Shown in pieces: positions 37,002 through 46,749 of a stretch of DNA of 64,000 bases. The stretch comes from Pseudomonas urmiensis (lineage in GTDB: Bacteria; Pseudomonadota; Gammaproteobacteria; Pseudomonadales; Pseudomonadaceae): NCBI RefSeq assembly GCF_014268815.2, contig NZ_JABWRE020000001.1, forward strand, positions 4,779,001-4,843,000. The letters are read 5' to 3'. Every line of letters begins with the position of its first letter. The first letter of the stretch is position 1. The notes under the pieces were generated by a model, which saw nothing but the letters and a program-made list of their open reading frames with translations, was not told the origin of the DNA and did not search any database. The translations under genes were made by a program, and so were the position numbers.

Positions 37002-37900
37002 TGGAGCGCCAGCTGGAGGCTTATTGCGCACACTTGCGCAACGAGCGCCAGGTATCGGAACACACCCAGCTGGCGTACCGTCGCGACCTGGAAAAGGTCC
37101 TCGAATACTGCAACAGCCTGGGCATCGCCAGCTGGCAAGCGCTGCAGATACAGCAGATGCGCCAGCTGGTGGCGCGCCAGCATCACCATGGCCAGTCTTC
37201 ACGTAGCATCGCCCGGCTGCTGTCGGCAGTGCGCGGGCTGTATCGCTATCTCAACCGCGAAGGCGTTTGCGCGCACGACCCAGCCAATGGCCTGACGCCG
37301 CCCAAGGGCGAAAAGCGCCTGCCCAAGGCACTGGACACCGACCGCGCCCTGCAACTGCTCGAAGGCGGCGTCGACGACGACTTCATCGCCCGCCGCGACC
37401 AGGCCATTCTTGAGCTGTTCTACTCCTCAGGCCTGCGCCTGTCGGAACTGACCAACCTCGATCTTGAACATCTGGACCTGGCCGCCGGGCTGGTCCAGGT
37501 CCAGGGCAAGGGCAGCAAGACCCGCGTCCTGCCAGTCGGTCGCAAAGCTCGCGAGGCGCTGCAAGAGTGGCTCAAGCTGCGCGGCATCAGTGCCCCCCGT
37601 GACAACGCGGTGTTCTTGAGCCGCCAAGGCCGGCGCCTGGGCCCACGGGCCATCCAGCTGCGGGTCAAGGCGGCCGGAGAGCGCGAGCTGGGCCAGCACC
37701 TGCACCCCCACATGCTTCGCCATTCTTTCGCCAGCCATTTGCTGGAATCGTCCCAGGACCTGCGCGCCGTGCAAGAGATGCTTGGCCATGCCGACATCAG
37801 CACCACGCAGATCTATACCCACCTGGACTTCCAGCACCTGGCCGCGGTGTACGACAGCGCCCACCCCCGGGCCAAACGCAGCAAAGGCACAGACTCATGA
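37001..37900 (+). CDS. xerC: Tyrosine recombinase XerC (Sss)
   Basis: A 299-residue site-specific recombinase that with XerD resolves chromosome dimers at dif. Catalytic residues: R146, K170, H237, R240, H263 and nucleophile Y272. It is core, not linked to the island at 44 kb. In Pseudomonas this gene (sss) also affects root colonisation and phase variation. Confidence 0.95.
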   Translation: MERQLEAYCAHLRNERQVSEHTQLAYRRDLEKVLEYCNSLGIASWQALQIQQMRQLVARQHHHGQSSRSIARLLSAVRGLYRYLNREGVCAHDPANGLTPPKGEKRLPKALDTDRALQLLEGGVDDDFIARRDQAILELFYSSGLRLSELTNLDLEHLDLAAGLVQVQGKGSKTRVLPVGRKAREALQEWLKLRGISAPRDNAVFLSRQGRRLGPRAIQLRVKAAGERELGQHLHPHMLRHSFASHLLESSQDLRAVQEMLGHADISTTQIYTHLDFQHLAAVYDSAHPRAKRSKGTDS

Positions 37901-38592
37901 GCATCAAGCTGATCACCTTCGACCTGGACGACACCCTGTGGGACACCGCACCGGTCATTCTCAGCGCCGAAACCGTCCTGCGCGACTGGCTCGAAGCCAA
38001 CGCTCCGCGCCTGGGCGGTGTGCCGGTCGAGCACCTGTATGCCATCCGCGAACGCCTGGTCCAGGCTGAGCCTGGGCTCAAGCACCGCATCAGCGCCCTG
38101 CGCCGGCGGGTGCTGTTCCATGCTCTGGAAGAGGTCGGCTATAGCGAACTGCAGGCCCAGACGTTGGCCAACGAAGGCTTCGAGGTGTTCCTGCATGCGC
38201 GGCATCAGGTCGAGGTATTCCCTGAAGTGCAGCCGGTGCTGGAGATCCTGCGCCACCACTACACCCTGGGCGTGGTCACCAATGGCAATGCCGACGTCAG
38301 CCGGATCGGCCTGGCGGACTACTTCAAGTTCGCCCTGTGCGCCGAGGACCTGGGGATTGGCAAGCCAGACCCGGCGCCGTTCCTCGAAGCGCTCAAGCGC
38401 GGTGAAGTGCAGGCGGCGCATGCCGTGCACATTGGCGACCATCCTGGCGATGACATCGCCGGGGCCCAGCGCGCTGGTTTGCGCGCGGTGTGGTTCAACC
38501 CGCAAGGCAAGGCCTGGGCCGGCGACAAAGCGCCGGACGCCGAGATTCAGCGGCTGTCGCAATTACCCGAGGTGCTAGCGCGCTGGCGCTGA
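37897..38592 (+). CDS. HAD family hydrolase (YigB-like)
   Basis: A 231-residue phosphatase of the HAD superfamily: motif I DLDDTLWD (nucleophile Asp 9), motif II VTNGN, motif III Lys in GKPDPAPF and motif [13 protein letters not shown]. It resembles E. coli YigB, an FMN phosphatase encoded at the same place after xerC. The start overlaps the xerC stop by 4 bp. Confidence 0.9.
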   Translation: MSIKLITFDLDDTLWDTAPVILSAETVLRDWLEANAPRLGGVPVEHLYAIRERLVQAEPGLKHRISALRRRVLFHALEEVGYSELQAQTLANEGFEVFLHARHQVEVFPEVQPVLEILRHHYTLGVVTNGNADVSRIGLADYFKFALCAEDLGIGKPDPAPFLEALKRGEVQAAHAVHIGDHPGDDIAGAQRAGLRAVWFNPQGKAWAGDKAPDAEIQRLSQLPEVLARWR

Positions 38593-38614
38593 GGCAATCA
38601 GCAAGCACTCAAGC

Positions 38615-38644
38615 GACTGGGTGGGAGCGGGCGTGCCCCGCGAC
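38615..38644. repeat. Single REP element
   Basis: GTGGGAGCGGGCGTGCCCCGCGA matches the REP core with one change and has no partner nearby. Confidence 0.75.
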
Positions 38645-38651
38645 ATCACCC

Positions 38652-38686
38652 ACAAAAAAGCCCGCAGCGACGGCGGGCTCTTTTGC
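38652..38686. terminator. Two-way terminator between HAD gene and sutA
   Basis: AAAAAAGCCCGC and GCGGGCTCTTTT flank an AGCGACG loop, giving A and T tracts on both sides. Confidence 0.85.
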
Positions 38687-38696
38687 AAACAACCAC

Positions 38697-39020
38697 TCAG
38701 ATAGGGCGGCTGCCGTACTTGTTGTCCGGCTTCTTGGGCGGATCGGCGACCACGTTGGCCTCCACTTCCTGCACCTTGCCACCGCGCGACAGAAACTCTT
38801 CCATCGCCTTGGCCAGCGCATCACGCTCCTTTTGCTTGGCTTCCATGCTCGGCATCTCGTCTACCGAGACCGCCGCCTTGGACTTGCCCTTGGCAACCGG
38901 AGCGGGGCTATCGTCGCCAGCGTCTTCCGCGCCGTCGTCAGCCGCAGCTTCCAGGCCGTCATCAGCCTCGTCTTCGTCGCCTACTTCGAGGTCATCATTT
39001 TCCAGATCGTCGTCGCTCAT
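38697..39020 (-). CDS. sutA: SutA, RNA polymerase-binding slow-growth regulator
   Basis: A 107-residue, largely disordered acidic protein: N-terminal half full of Asp/Glu, then a short basic/helical middle (EAKQKERDALAKAMEEFLSRGGKVQEV) and the tail PPKKPDNKYGSRPI. This matches SutA of P. aeruginosa, which binds RNA polymerase and raises transcription of ribosomal and maintenance genes in slow growth. Confidence 0.85.
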   Translation of the reverse strand: MSDDDLENDDLEVGDEDEADDGLEAAADDGAEDAGDDSPAPVAKGKSKAAVSVDEMPSMEAKQKERDALAKAMEEFLSRGGKVQEVEANVVADPPKKPDNKYGSRPI

Positions 39021-39405
39021 GTTCTACCTCATGACTTGCGAAAAGCAGGTTAGTTATAGACCAGTGCAGCCGTAGACCGGCTGCCACCGGTGAAAATTCA
39101 ACTGGCCGTGGGTTGGCCACTGCCCTGGGCATCCGCCTCCTGATGGGCGGCGGGACCCTGCAGGCCCTGCTCCTGGCAGGACCTGACGAAATCTTTTGAG
39201 CCCTTGCTGGCCATACGATATTGGCAAGCCTAGCAAAGGGTAGCGAAGTGTGGGGACTACTCGTCTAACACCCTTCGGCGCGCATTCTAGCGTGCCCGCA
39301 GAAAAAGCAAAGCTCCATAAACGCCCTATGTGTTGTAAGTTTTTTGCGCGCGTCGCAAACGGCGCAGATAAACCGTTTGCTGTACGCGAAACTGCAAAAT
39401 TCAGG
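39021..39405. other. Intergenic region upstream of sutA
   Basis: 385 bp with no convincing ORF. It must hold the sutA promoter (minus strand). A GC-rich, partly self-complementary stretch at 39100-39185 could be a structured 5' leader. I see no known RNA family. Confidence 0.35.
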
Positions 39406-39437
39406 CAAAAAAATGCCCGGCGAACCGGGCAAGTTTT
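39406..39437 (-). terminator. Rho-independent terminator of glnK-amtB
   Basis: On the minus strand TGCCCGG / CCGGGCA with a TTCG loop is followed by a run of T residues, 14 bp after the amtB stop. Confidence 0.88.
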
Positions 39438-39450
39438 TCCAGCGTCGCAG

Positions 39451-40773
39451 TTACAGGTTGTAGCCGCGTTCGTTGTGTTGAGCCAGGTCGAGGCCGACCG
39501 ACTCTTCTTCTTCGTTGACCCGCAGGCCCATCAGCACATCCAGCACCTTGAGAATCACGTAGGTGACGATGGCGGTGTAGACCACGGTGAAGATCACGCC
39601 TTTGGCCTGGATCCAGAACTGCGCGCCGATGTCCTCGACCGCGCCGAAGCCGCCCAGGGCCGGTGCTGCAAACACACCCGTCAGCAGCGCGCCGACGATG
39701 CCACCAATACCGTGCACGCCGAAGGCGTCCAGCGAGTCGTCATAGCCCAGCTTGCGCTTGAGGCTGGTGGCGCAGAAGTAGCAGATCACACCCGAGGCCA
39801 GGCCGATCACCAGGGCGCCCATCGGGCCGACGGTGCCGGCGGCCGGGGTGATGGCGACCAGACCGGCAACCACACCCGAAGCAATACCCAGGGCGCTCGG
39901 TTTGCCGTGGAAGATCCACTCGGCGAACATCCAGCCCAGCGCCGCAGCAGCGGTGGCGATCTGCGTGACCAGCATGGCCATGCCCGCAGTGCCATTGGCC
40001 GCAGCAGCCGAGCCTGCGTTGAAGCCGAACCAGCCGATCCACAGCATGGCTGCGCCCATCAGGGTGTAGCCCAGGTTGTGCGGGGCCATCGGGGTGGTTG
40101 GGTAGCCTTTGCGCTTGCCCAGTACCAGGCAGCAGACCAGGCCTGCGATACCGGCGTTGATGTGCACCACGGTGCCGCCAGCGAAGTCCAGTACGCCCCA
40201 GTCCCACATCAGCGCGCCGTCACCGCTCCAGACCATGTGCGCAATCGGCGCATAGACCAGGGTGAACCACACGGCCATGAAGATCAGCATTGCCGAGAAC
40301 TTCATCCGCTCGGCGAAGGCACCGACGATCAGCGCCGGGGTAATGATGGCGAAGGTCATTTGGAAGGTGATGAACACCGCTTCCGGGAAGGCCGCGGTCA
40401 GGCTGTCAGGGGTAACGCCATTGAGGAAGGCCTTGGAGAAGCCGCCGACAAAGGAGCTGAAATTGAGAACGCCTTTTTCCATACCGGTGGTATCGAAAGC
40501 CAGGCTGTAGCCGTAGACCATCCACAGGATGCTCATCAGGCCGGTAATGGCAAAGCACTGCATCATCACCGACAGCACGTTCTTGGAGCGGACCATGCCG
40601 CCGTAGAACAGGGCCAGGCCCGGAATGGTCATGAACAGGACCAACGCCGTCGCAGTGAGCATCCAGGCGGTGTCGCCGGAGTTCAGTGTGGGGACAGCTT
40701 CCTCGGCCAGGGCGAGGCCTGGCATTGCGAGGGACAATAGGGCTCCTAGCCCTGCGATCTTACGCAGAGTCAT
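39451..40773 (-). CDS. amtB: Ammonium transporter AmtB
   Basis: A 440-residue inner-membrane ammonium channel with a signal peptide (cleaved near ALAEE) and 11 membrane segments. The pore twin histidines are in VVHINAG and FGVHGIGG; the phenylalanine gate region YGGMVRSKN is present. It forms the glnK-amtB operon, 47 bp after glnK, and would be blocked by unmodified GlnK under nitrogen excess. Confidence 0.95.
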   Translation of the reverse strand: MTLRKIAGLGALLSLAMPGLALAEEAVPTLNSGDTAWMLTATALVLFMTIPGLALFYGGMVRSKNVLSVMMQCFAITGLMSILWMVYGYSLAFDTTGMEKGVLNFSSFVGGFSKAFLNGVTPDSLTAAFPEAVFITFQMTFAIITPALIVGAFAERMKFSAMLIFMAVWFTLVYAPIAHMVWSGDGALMWDWGVLDFAGGTVVHINAGIAGLVCCLVLGKRKGYPTTPMAPHNLGYTLMGAAMLWIGWFGFNAGSAAAANGTAGMAMLVTQIATAAAALGWMFAEWIFHGKPSALGIASGVVAGLVAITPAAGTVGPMGALVIGLASGVICYFCATSLKRKLGYDDSLDAFGVHGIGGIVGALLTGVFAAPALGGFGAVEDIGAQFWIQAKGVIFTVVYTAIVTYVILKVLDVLMGLRVNEEEESVGLDLAQHNERGYNL

Positions 40774-40820
40774 GTTGTTTTCTCCTGGGGCGTTGGGTTT
40801 GGTGAGGCTTTTTTTGTTGC

Positions 40821-41578
<758 letters not shown>

Positions 41579-41872
41579 ATGCTCGCGCCCAAAGCCCTAC
41601 TCGACGCCCTCAGCGACCAAGCCTCACGCCTGTTCAGCGGCGACACCGCGCAACCGCGCGCCGAACTGGAGAGCCAGTTCAAAGTCCTCATGCAAAGCGC
41701 CTTCAGCAAGCTGGACCTGGTCAGCCGCGAAGAATTCGACAGCCAGATGGTGGTCCTGGCGCGCACCCGCGCACGCCTGGAGGCCCTGGAGAAACAAGTC
41801 GCCGAGCTGGATGCGCGAATGGCTCCCGCCGCAGCGCCGCAGCCAGCAACGGATAATCCAGCAGCAGATTGA
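41579..41872 (+). CDS. ubiK: UbiK, accessory factor of ubiquinone synthesis
   Basis: A 97-residue protein of the BMFP/YqiC family: amphipathic N-terminal helix, ELESQFKVLMQSAFSKLDLVSREEFD and a C-terminal trimeric coiled coil (RTRARLEALEKQVAELDARM). UbiK works with UbiJ in aerobic ubiquinone synthesis. It is next to glnK and comM in Pseudomonas genomes. Confidence 0.9.
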   Translation: MLAPKALLDALSDQASRLFSGDTAQPRAELESQFKVLMQSAFSKLDLVSREEFDSQMVVLARTRARLEALEKQVAELDARMAPAAAPQPATDNPAAD

Positions 41873-41939
41873 TGCAGGCCGTCATTTGGCTTCGTCAGCC
41901 CTGCCCCTCCAGGGGGCAGGCGCCCGGGTCTGAATTTTG

Positions 41940-41981
41940 TTTTATACCAAAATTATCTTTTTAGGTATAAATTATACCAAG
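41940..41981. promoter_or_regulatory. AT-rich palindromic promoter region of the AAA ATPase gene
   Basis: GGTATAA-A-TTATACC (41964-41978) is a perfect palindrome, and a further TATACCAA half-site lies at 41943-41950, spaced about three helical turns from TATACCAA at 41974-41981. The run lies 22-60 bp before the ATG at 42004 and stands out from GC-rich flanks. It looks like an operator. Confidence 0.55.
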
Positions 41982-42003
41982 CGAGATAATTTAGGATACT
42001 TCG

Positions 42004-43158
42004 ATGAGCCCTTCCCGCCCGATCTTCAAACGAGAGCTATTGGCCAAGACACTTGCCAACGATCTGGCCGGGGAATCGCTGGTCGACTATAGCTCGGGGA
42101 TGTTCCTGGCAGCCCCGCGGCGTACGGGTAAGAGCACCTTCCTCAACAACGACCTGATCCCCGAGTGCGCACGCCGTGGCTGGCTGCCGGTGTATGTCGA
42201 CCTCTGGGCAGACCGCGAAGCCGACCCCGCCGACTTGATCAGCGCCGCCATCGGCAACGCCTTGGGCCAATACCAAAGCGCGTTCGAAAAAGTCGCCAAG
42301 AAGGCGGGAATCGACAAGATCAACTTGCTACGTACCCTGAGTTGGGATTTCAGCAAGCCGCGCCTGCCACAAGGCACCACCCTGGCTCAGGCACTGGGGG
42401 TATTGCATGAGGTTGCTGGCAAGATGGTCGTGCTGGTGATCGATGAAGCGCAGCACGCGCTCAATACCGAAAGCGGCATCAACGCCATGTTTGCCCTCAA
42501 GGCTGCCCGCGATCAGCTCAACCGTGGCAGCGACCCGGACGGCCTAAGGCTGGTATTCACCGGATCCAGTCGCGACAAACTGGCCAACCTGGTACTCAAA
42601 AGCAAACAGCCCTTCTATGGCGCCAACATCACGCCCTTTCCGCTCCTGGGCAAAGAGTTCGTCGCATTCATCACCCAGGTGTGGAACCAACGCCTGGCCG
42701 CTACCAACCAGTTCAAGGTCGAAGATCTCGAGTATGCATTCGGCCTGGTCGGCAGACGCCCGGAAATGCTCGCCAAATTGCTCGCGGAAGTCAGTGTCGG
42801 CTTGGGCGAAGCGGGCAATCTTGGCGAGCTGCTGAAGACCGGTGCACTCAATCATCAGGCCGGGGTCTGGAGTGATTACGAAAGTGCCTTCAACGAGCTT
42901 TCGCCCTTGCAGCAGGCGGTATTGGAGGTGATGGCGCGGCGCGTCATCGACAAACAGCCGTTTTCGCCGTTCAGTGAACAGACCTTCACAGAAATCAACC
43001 GTCGGCTGGAGCTGAGCCAGAACCTGCCGAACGCGACGGCTCCGAATGTGCAGAAAGCCCTTGAGGTGCTGCGCGAGCAAGAGCTGGTATGGAAAGCCAA
43101 TCGCGGCGAATACGCATTGGAAGATTCCGCGATGGCCGAGTGGCTGACCAGAGCGTGA
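42004..43158 (+). CDS. AAA family ATPase with C-terminal winged helix
   Basis: A 384-residue ATP-binding protein. Walker A is PRRTGKST (38-45), Walker B VVLVIDEAQHAL (about 139-150), and a sensor stretch LRLVFTGSSRDKL follows. The C-terminal 100 residues look like a winged helix (LSPLQQAVLEVMARRV, VQKALEVLREQELVWKANRGEYAL). It resembles archaeal-type and ExeA-like ATPases of accessory regions. It stands between ubiK and comM with its own palindromic promoter. Function unknown. It lies outside the island edge, so it is not the island's TnsC. Confidence 0.78.
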   Translation: MSPSRPIFKRELLAKTLANDLAGESLVDYSSGMFLAAPRRTGKSTFLNNDLIPECARRGWLPVYVDLWADREADPADLISAAIGNALGQYQSAFEKVAKKAGIDKINLLRTLSWDFSKPRLPQGTTLAQALGVLHEVAGKMVVLVIDEAQHALNTESGINAMFALKAARDQLNRGSDPDGLRLVFTGSSRDKLANLVLKSKQPFYGANITPFPLLGKEFVAFITQVWNQRLAATNQFKVEDLEYAFGLVGRRPEMLAKLLAEVSVGLGEAGNLGELLKTGALNHQAGVWSDYESAFNELSPLQQAVLEVMARRVIDKQPFSPFSEQTFTEINRRLELSQNLPNATAPNVQKALEVLREQELVWKANRGEYALEDSAMAEWLTRA

Positions 43159-43281
43159 GCCGCGCACCTGCGCTTGCCGGTAAAACCTCGACTCACTCTT
43201 TGCGGTTGCCTCGGTGACGGCGCCGCTACGCTTTGAAAAGCCGCAGGACGCGGCCTACATCTCAGCGACCACGGAGTGTCC

Positions 43282-44127
43282 ATGTCCCTTGCCCTTGTCC
43301 ACAGTCGCGCCCAAGTCGGCGTGCAGGCGCCGGCTGTCAGCGTTGAAACCCATCTGGCCAACGGCCTGCCCAGCCTGACCTTGGTCGGCTTGCCGGAAGT
43401 GACGGTCAAAGAAAGCAAGGACCGCGTACGCAGCGCCATCGTCAATTCCGGGCTGAACTACCCCGCCAGGCGCATCACCCAGAACCTCGCCCCCGCCGAC
43501 CTGCCCAAGGATGGCGGACGCTACGATCTGGCCATTGCCTTGGGCATTCTCGCCGCCGATGGCCAGGTCCCGGTAGCGACCCTGAGCGACATCGAATGCC
43601 TGGGCGAACTGGCCCTTTCAGGGGCGGTGCGCAGCGTGCAAGGCGTGCTACCCGCCGCGCTCGCTGCCCGCGAGGCCGGTCGCGCCCTGGTGGTGCCGCG
43701 CGATAACGCCGAAGAGGCGAGCTTGGCGAGCGGGCTGGTGGTGTATGCCATCGGCCATTTGCTGGAACTGGTCGCTCACCTCAATGGCCAGGTGCCGCTG
43801 CCACCCTATGCCGCGAACGGCCTGGTCCTGCAGAGCACGCCTTACCCAGATTTGAGCGAGGTACAGGGCCAAATCGCGGCAAAACGCGCCCTGCTGGTGG
43901 CGGCGGCAGGTGCGCACAACCTGCTGTTCACCGGCCCGCCAGGTACTGGCAAGACCCTGCTCGCCAGCCGCTTGCCGGGTTTACTGCCGCCGCTGGATGA
44001 ACACGAAGCGCTGGAAGTTGCCGCCATCCAGTCAGTCAGCGGGTGCACACCCTTGAACAGCTGGCCACAGCGACCCTTTCGCCACCCGCACCACTCGGCC
44101 TCCGGGCCGGCATTGGTCGGTGGCGGC
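43282..44127 (+). pseudogene. comM: comM (yifB) 5' part, interrupted by the island
   Basis: The first 282 residues of the Mg-chelatase-like AAA+ protein ComM, a helicase for branch migration in natural transformation. Present are the N-terminal Lon-like domain (MSLALVHSRAQVGVQAPAVSVE) and Walker A GPPGTGKT. The frame is normal up to SASGPALVGGG and then enters foreign DNA, ending 18 bp later with CRFSK and a TAG at 44143-44145. A full ComM is about 497 residues. The rest should lie beyond the island's right end. CGGAG precedes the ATG at 43282. Confidence 0.9.
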
Positions 44128-44169
44128 TGTAGGTTTTCGAAATAGATGCAAAAAAATCGAAATAGATGC
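44128..44169. repeat. Left transposon end with two direct repeats
   Basis: The end starts TGTAGG. TCGAAATAGATGC occurs at 44137-44149 and again at 44157-44169, spaced 20 bp. This fits tandem TnsB/TniA binding sites. The 5 bp before it (GCGGC, 44123-44127) would be the target duplication. Confidence 0.7.
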
Positions 44170-44454
44170 GACTGGCGAAATCGTCCTCCACGACGACTAA
44201 ATTGGTGGGTGCCGCACTTTGTATGCCCATAACACGGAGGCTCGGTCGTGGACCACGCCAGAACCTATCATTTTGATGCCATTCCAATGGCACTTTAACG
44301 TTGTGCTTTGGATCCTAAAAAGTGAGAATGCCCGCGCTAGGGAAGTATGGTGCGCGCAGGTCGGCGCTCTCGTGGCAGGATGTCACCGGCTTCATGCCTC
44401 CACAGCGATGGCTCCTCCGAGCCAGTGAGCAAATGCCAACTAGTGGAGAGTGAT
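44170..44454. other. Non-coding left flank of the island
   Basis: About 285 bp between the transposon end and the first cargo gene. Short ORFs here cross the junction or lack ribosome sites, so I call none of them. It presumably holds the promoter of the first cargo gene. Confidence 0.4.
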
Positions 44455-45501
44455 GTGCTGAGCGATGACGACAAAAATCTAGCCAAGATCCTGTTTGGCC
44501 TCCTCAAAACCGCGACCAGCCAAACAGTCGTCAAGGAATTCCTCAGGACAAAAGGCATCCCGGTTTCCGCACAGAACTGGGACGATCTGTACGAAAAGCG
44601 GATTGAGCCGGCGCTCGCCGAGAAGAGAATTGCGGTCAAGGACCTTCGCGATCTGCTGCAACAGGTGGAAGAGTTCGGCAAACAGCACACCTTCCTGTTC
44701 AAATGCCCACAAGACCGGGCGGAAGCCCTGCTGAATTCAAACCGTATCGCTTCCATCGCCCAGGCCGAGGGCCTGGCTGGGCTGTTCACCAACCCGCTTG
44801 ATCTCGAGTTGCCTGATCACCCCACCATCGTAGACATCCGCCTGCACCGCCCAGACCCTCAAAAGCAACCCGCCTCGCTGACAATCAAAGTGGTCGAGAG
44901 TCGCGAAATCCGTCGACTACACTCCGAGGAAAGGGATCCTGACTCCGGGGAGGTCCTGCGTCGCTATGCAACGACCAAAAAGCGTGCGGTGAACATTGTC
45001 CACTTGGATCACACCGGCCTTTTAGAGTTTCGAATCGCCTCGCAAGACAATCAGGCAAAAAAATACGCCGAACTTCTTTTTTCGCTGAAAACCAAAATTA
45101 GAAAGTTCTTGCCTGACGATGGGTTCGAAGAAATTTCATTGCGCACTGCAAAAAACAAGATTCACCGGGATCGTGAAAACTTGGCTGAAGAAATTCGATA
45201 CAGTAACTCCACCGCCAGAAATGAATTTGGCGCCATGATGCAGATTACATCCTCGAGCACGGAGGAGAACCTTTCGTCCGACGAGGGGTCGATGTCTGCG
45301 CTTGACCGCTTCGTAGAGCGTAATGGCGAAGTGACGGGAGCCAATATTTACGTTAAACTACCAGACAGTGATCCTCCCCGTGAATTGCGTCTTTTGATAT
45401 CGGGTGAGAGAAACGAGTTTGCGGTGACCGTAGCGTGCTCCGCTGGAGAATACGAATATGTTCGCGGAAAAGTTATCGCCTTTAATACATCACCATCCTG
45501 A
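44455..45501 (+). CDS. Hypothetical protein, cargo block A gene 1
   Basis: A 348-residue soluble protein of unknown family. It opens LSDDDKNLAKILFGLLK and has a helical first part (about 1-120, rich in Glu/Lys). A beta-rich middle follows (LPDHPTIVDIRLHRPD, NIVHLDHTGLLEFRI), and it ends in a small beta domain (GANIYVKLPDSDPPRELRLLISG). I start at GTG 44455, which follows GGAGAGTGAT; the upstream ATG frame adds 36 unconvincing residues. GC is lower than in the core. The overlap or close spacing with the next two genes suggests one operon. Confidence 0.7.
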   Translation: MLSDDDKNLAKILFGLLKTATSQTVVKEFLRTKGIPVSAQNWDDLYEKRIEPALAEKRIAVKDLRDLLQQVEEFGKQHTFLFKCPQDRAEALLNSNRIASIAQAEGLAGLFTNPLDLELPDHPTIVDIRLHRPDPQKQPASLTIKVVESREIRRLHSEERDPDSGEVLRRYATTKKRAVNIVHLDHTGLLEFRIASQDNQAKKYAELLFSLKTKIRKFLPDDGFEEISLRTAKNKIHRDRENLAEEIRYSNSTARNEFGAMMQITSSSTEENLSSDEGSMSALDRFVERNGEVTGANIYVKLPDSDPPRELRLLISGERNEFAVTVACSAGEYEYVRGKVIAFNTSPS

Positions 45502-45523
45502 CGAGGCCGAAGGTCTCAGAAGA

Positions 45524-45832
45524 ATGGCAACTTACATCCAGGGTTTTGAATCCCAGGATGGCGAAGCTTTGCCTCGAATTCGCCTTAATCCGAACCGCAT
45601 GTTCGATATCATGCAAGCGGGTACCGCTGCGCACCTCGCAATTTTGATCAACATCTTGGTGACCGGTCACATCATCAAGCGATTTTTAATCGTTCGGTGC
45701 CCTAGCGGCGAAGGTGTTACGTTTCAGTCATATGGCGAAATTCCTGAAATCGTCCGCGACCCTGGCATGGACATAGATGTCGAAGTGAGCGCCGACATCG
45801 TCGAACCGACCTATCGACTGGTGCTCGATTGA
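45524..45832 (+). CDS. Hypothetical protein, cargo block A gene 2
   Basis: About 102 residues from MATYIQGFESQDGEALPRI; an alternative ATG at 45458 would overlap gene 1 by 44 bp and give 124 residues. One hydrophobic stretch (AAHLAILINILVTGHIIKRFLIV) may be a membrane helix. The C-terminal part is acidic (DPGMDIDVEVSADIVEP). Its stop overlaps the TTG start of the next gene. No family recognised. Confidence 0.65.
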   Translation: MATYIQGFESQDGEALPRIRLNPNRMFDIMQAGTAAHLAILINILVTGHIIKRFLIVRCPSGEGVTFQSYGEIPEIVRDPGMDIDVEVSADIVEPTYRLVLD

Positions 45833-46713
45833 GACCAGTCGAAATTGTCTCCCTCGTCAGAAGCACCTGGGAAAACACGATTCCGGAAAAGCGACTCTTG
45901 CAGTTGCAAGTCATCCGTGAACAGCTGAGCGCGGAGCACCAGGAGCTGTTCGACTCTTTGGTCGACATGCAGATTGCCAATATCAAAGACAGCACCGAGG
46001 CCATCACCCTCATGCTGGTTCATGGCATTCAGACTGACGGAGCTTGGCACGAGATGGTGAAGGCCGCATTCCGAGATGTTGACCATGTTCGGGTCAAAGG
46101 CATTGGCTACAACTGCGTAACAGCTCTGCAGCTCGCATGCCCATTGCGTTCAGCGCCTATCAATCATGTTGCGCAGCAGTTCCGCGATGCCCAGACAATG
46201 GAGCCTACAGCTCGAGTCATGGTAATTGCGCACAGCTTCGGCACCTACATAATTAGCCACATTCTGTCGCGCTTCTCAGACATCCAGATCGAGCGTGTCG
46301 TCCTCTGCGGGTCGATCATCAAGAATAATTTCCCGTGGGATCTGCATACTCGACACATGCCCGCGGGTAACATTCTGAACGACGTAGGCACGCGGGATTT
46401 GTACCCAGTGTTGGCGTCTATGTCGACACTGGGGTACGGCGGTAGTGGACGTAATGGATTCAAAAATACACGAGTAACCGATCGATTCTTCGATTACGGC
46501 CACAGTGATTTCTTTGTCCCTGACAACGACCACATTTCCAAGTACTGGAAGCCATATATCATCGACGGTACGGTAGTCGAATCTGAGTGGGATACGCAAA
46601 AACCGAAAACCCACTTGGGAGTCCTGATGGCATGCCATCCGTGGATCGGAAGACCTGTATTCGGAATTTTTCTCTGCAGCTTAGCTTATGGTGTCGCAAA
46701 GCTTTTTAGCTAA
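45829..46713 (+). CDS. Alpha/beta-hydrolase with C-terminal membrane segment, cargo block A gene 3
   Basis: A 294-residue protein. After a helical N-terminus come the oxyanion region LVHGIQTDGAW (63-73), the nucleophile elbow AHSFG (S136), and a later acid/His region (YGHSDFFVPDNDH). The last 25 residues are hydrophobic (RPVFGIFLCSLAYGVAKLF), suggesting membrane attachment. A lipase or esterase acting at the membrane would fit a toxic effector fed by the two upstream proteins; this is inference. The start is TTG at 45829, overlapping the previous stop. Confidence 0.72.
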   Translation: MRPVEIVSLVRSTWENTIPEKRLLQLQVIREQLSAEHQELFDSLVDMQIANIKDSTEAITLMLVHGIQTDGAWHEMVKAAFRDVDHVRVKGIGYNCVTALQLACPLRSAPINHVAQQFRDAQTMEPTARVMVIAHSFGTYIISHILSRFSDIQIERVVLCGSIIKNNFPWDLHTRHMPAGNILNDVGTRDLYPVLASMSTLGYGGSGRNGFKNTRVTDRFFDYGHSDFFVPDNDHISKYWKPYIIDGTVVESEWDTQKPKTHLGVLMACHPWIGRPVFGIFLCSLAYGVAKLFS

Positions 46714-46739
46714 GTGCTGCTAAAGTCGATTAGCAGCAC
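46714..46739. terminator. Perfect hairpin between convergent cargo genes
   Basis: GTGCTGCTAA and TTAGCAGCAC form a 10-bp stem with loop AGTCGA, directly after the hydrolase stop. It probably ends transcription both ways. Confidence 0.65.
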
Positions 46740-46749
46740 CTATATCTGA

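Noticed and set aside
37001..37900. XerC considered as an island integrase
   Set aside because: It is in the conserved dapF-DUF484-xerC-HAD operon with the normal housekeeping neighbours.
39250..40740. 496-residue plus-strand ORF
   Set aside because: Antisense to amtB; no protein-like pattern.
42004..43158. AAA ATPase considered as the TnsC/TniB of the island
   Set aside because: It lies left of comM, outside the island edge, and has a C-terminal winged helix with its own promoter; TniB is expected next to TniQ beyond 64,000.
44036..44293. 85-residue minus-strand ORF across the comM/island junction
   Set aside because: It spans native and inserted DNA and has no ribosome site.
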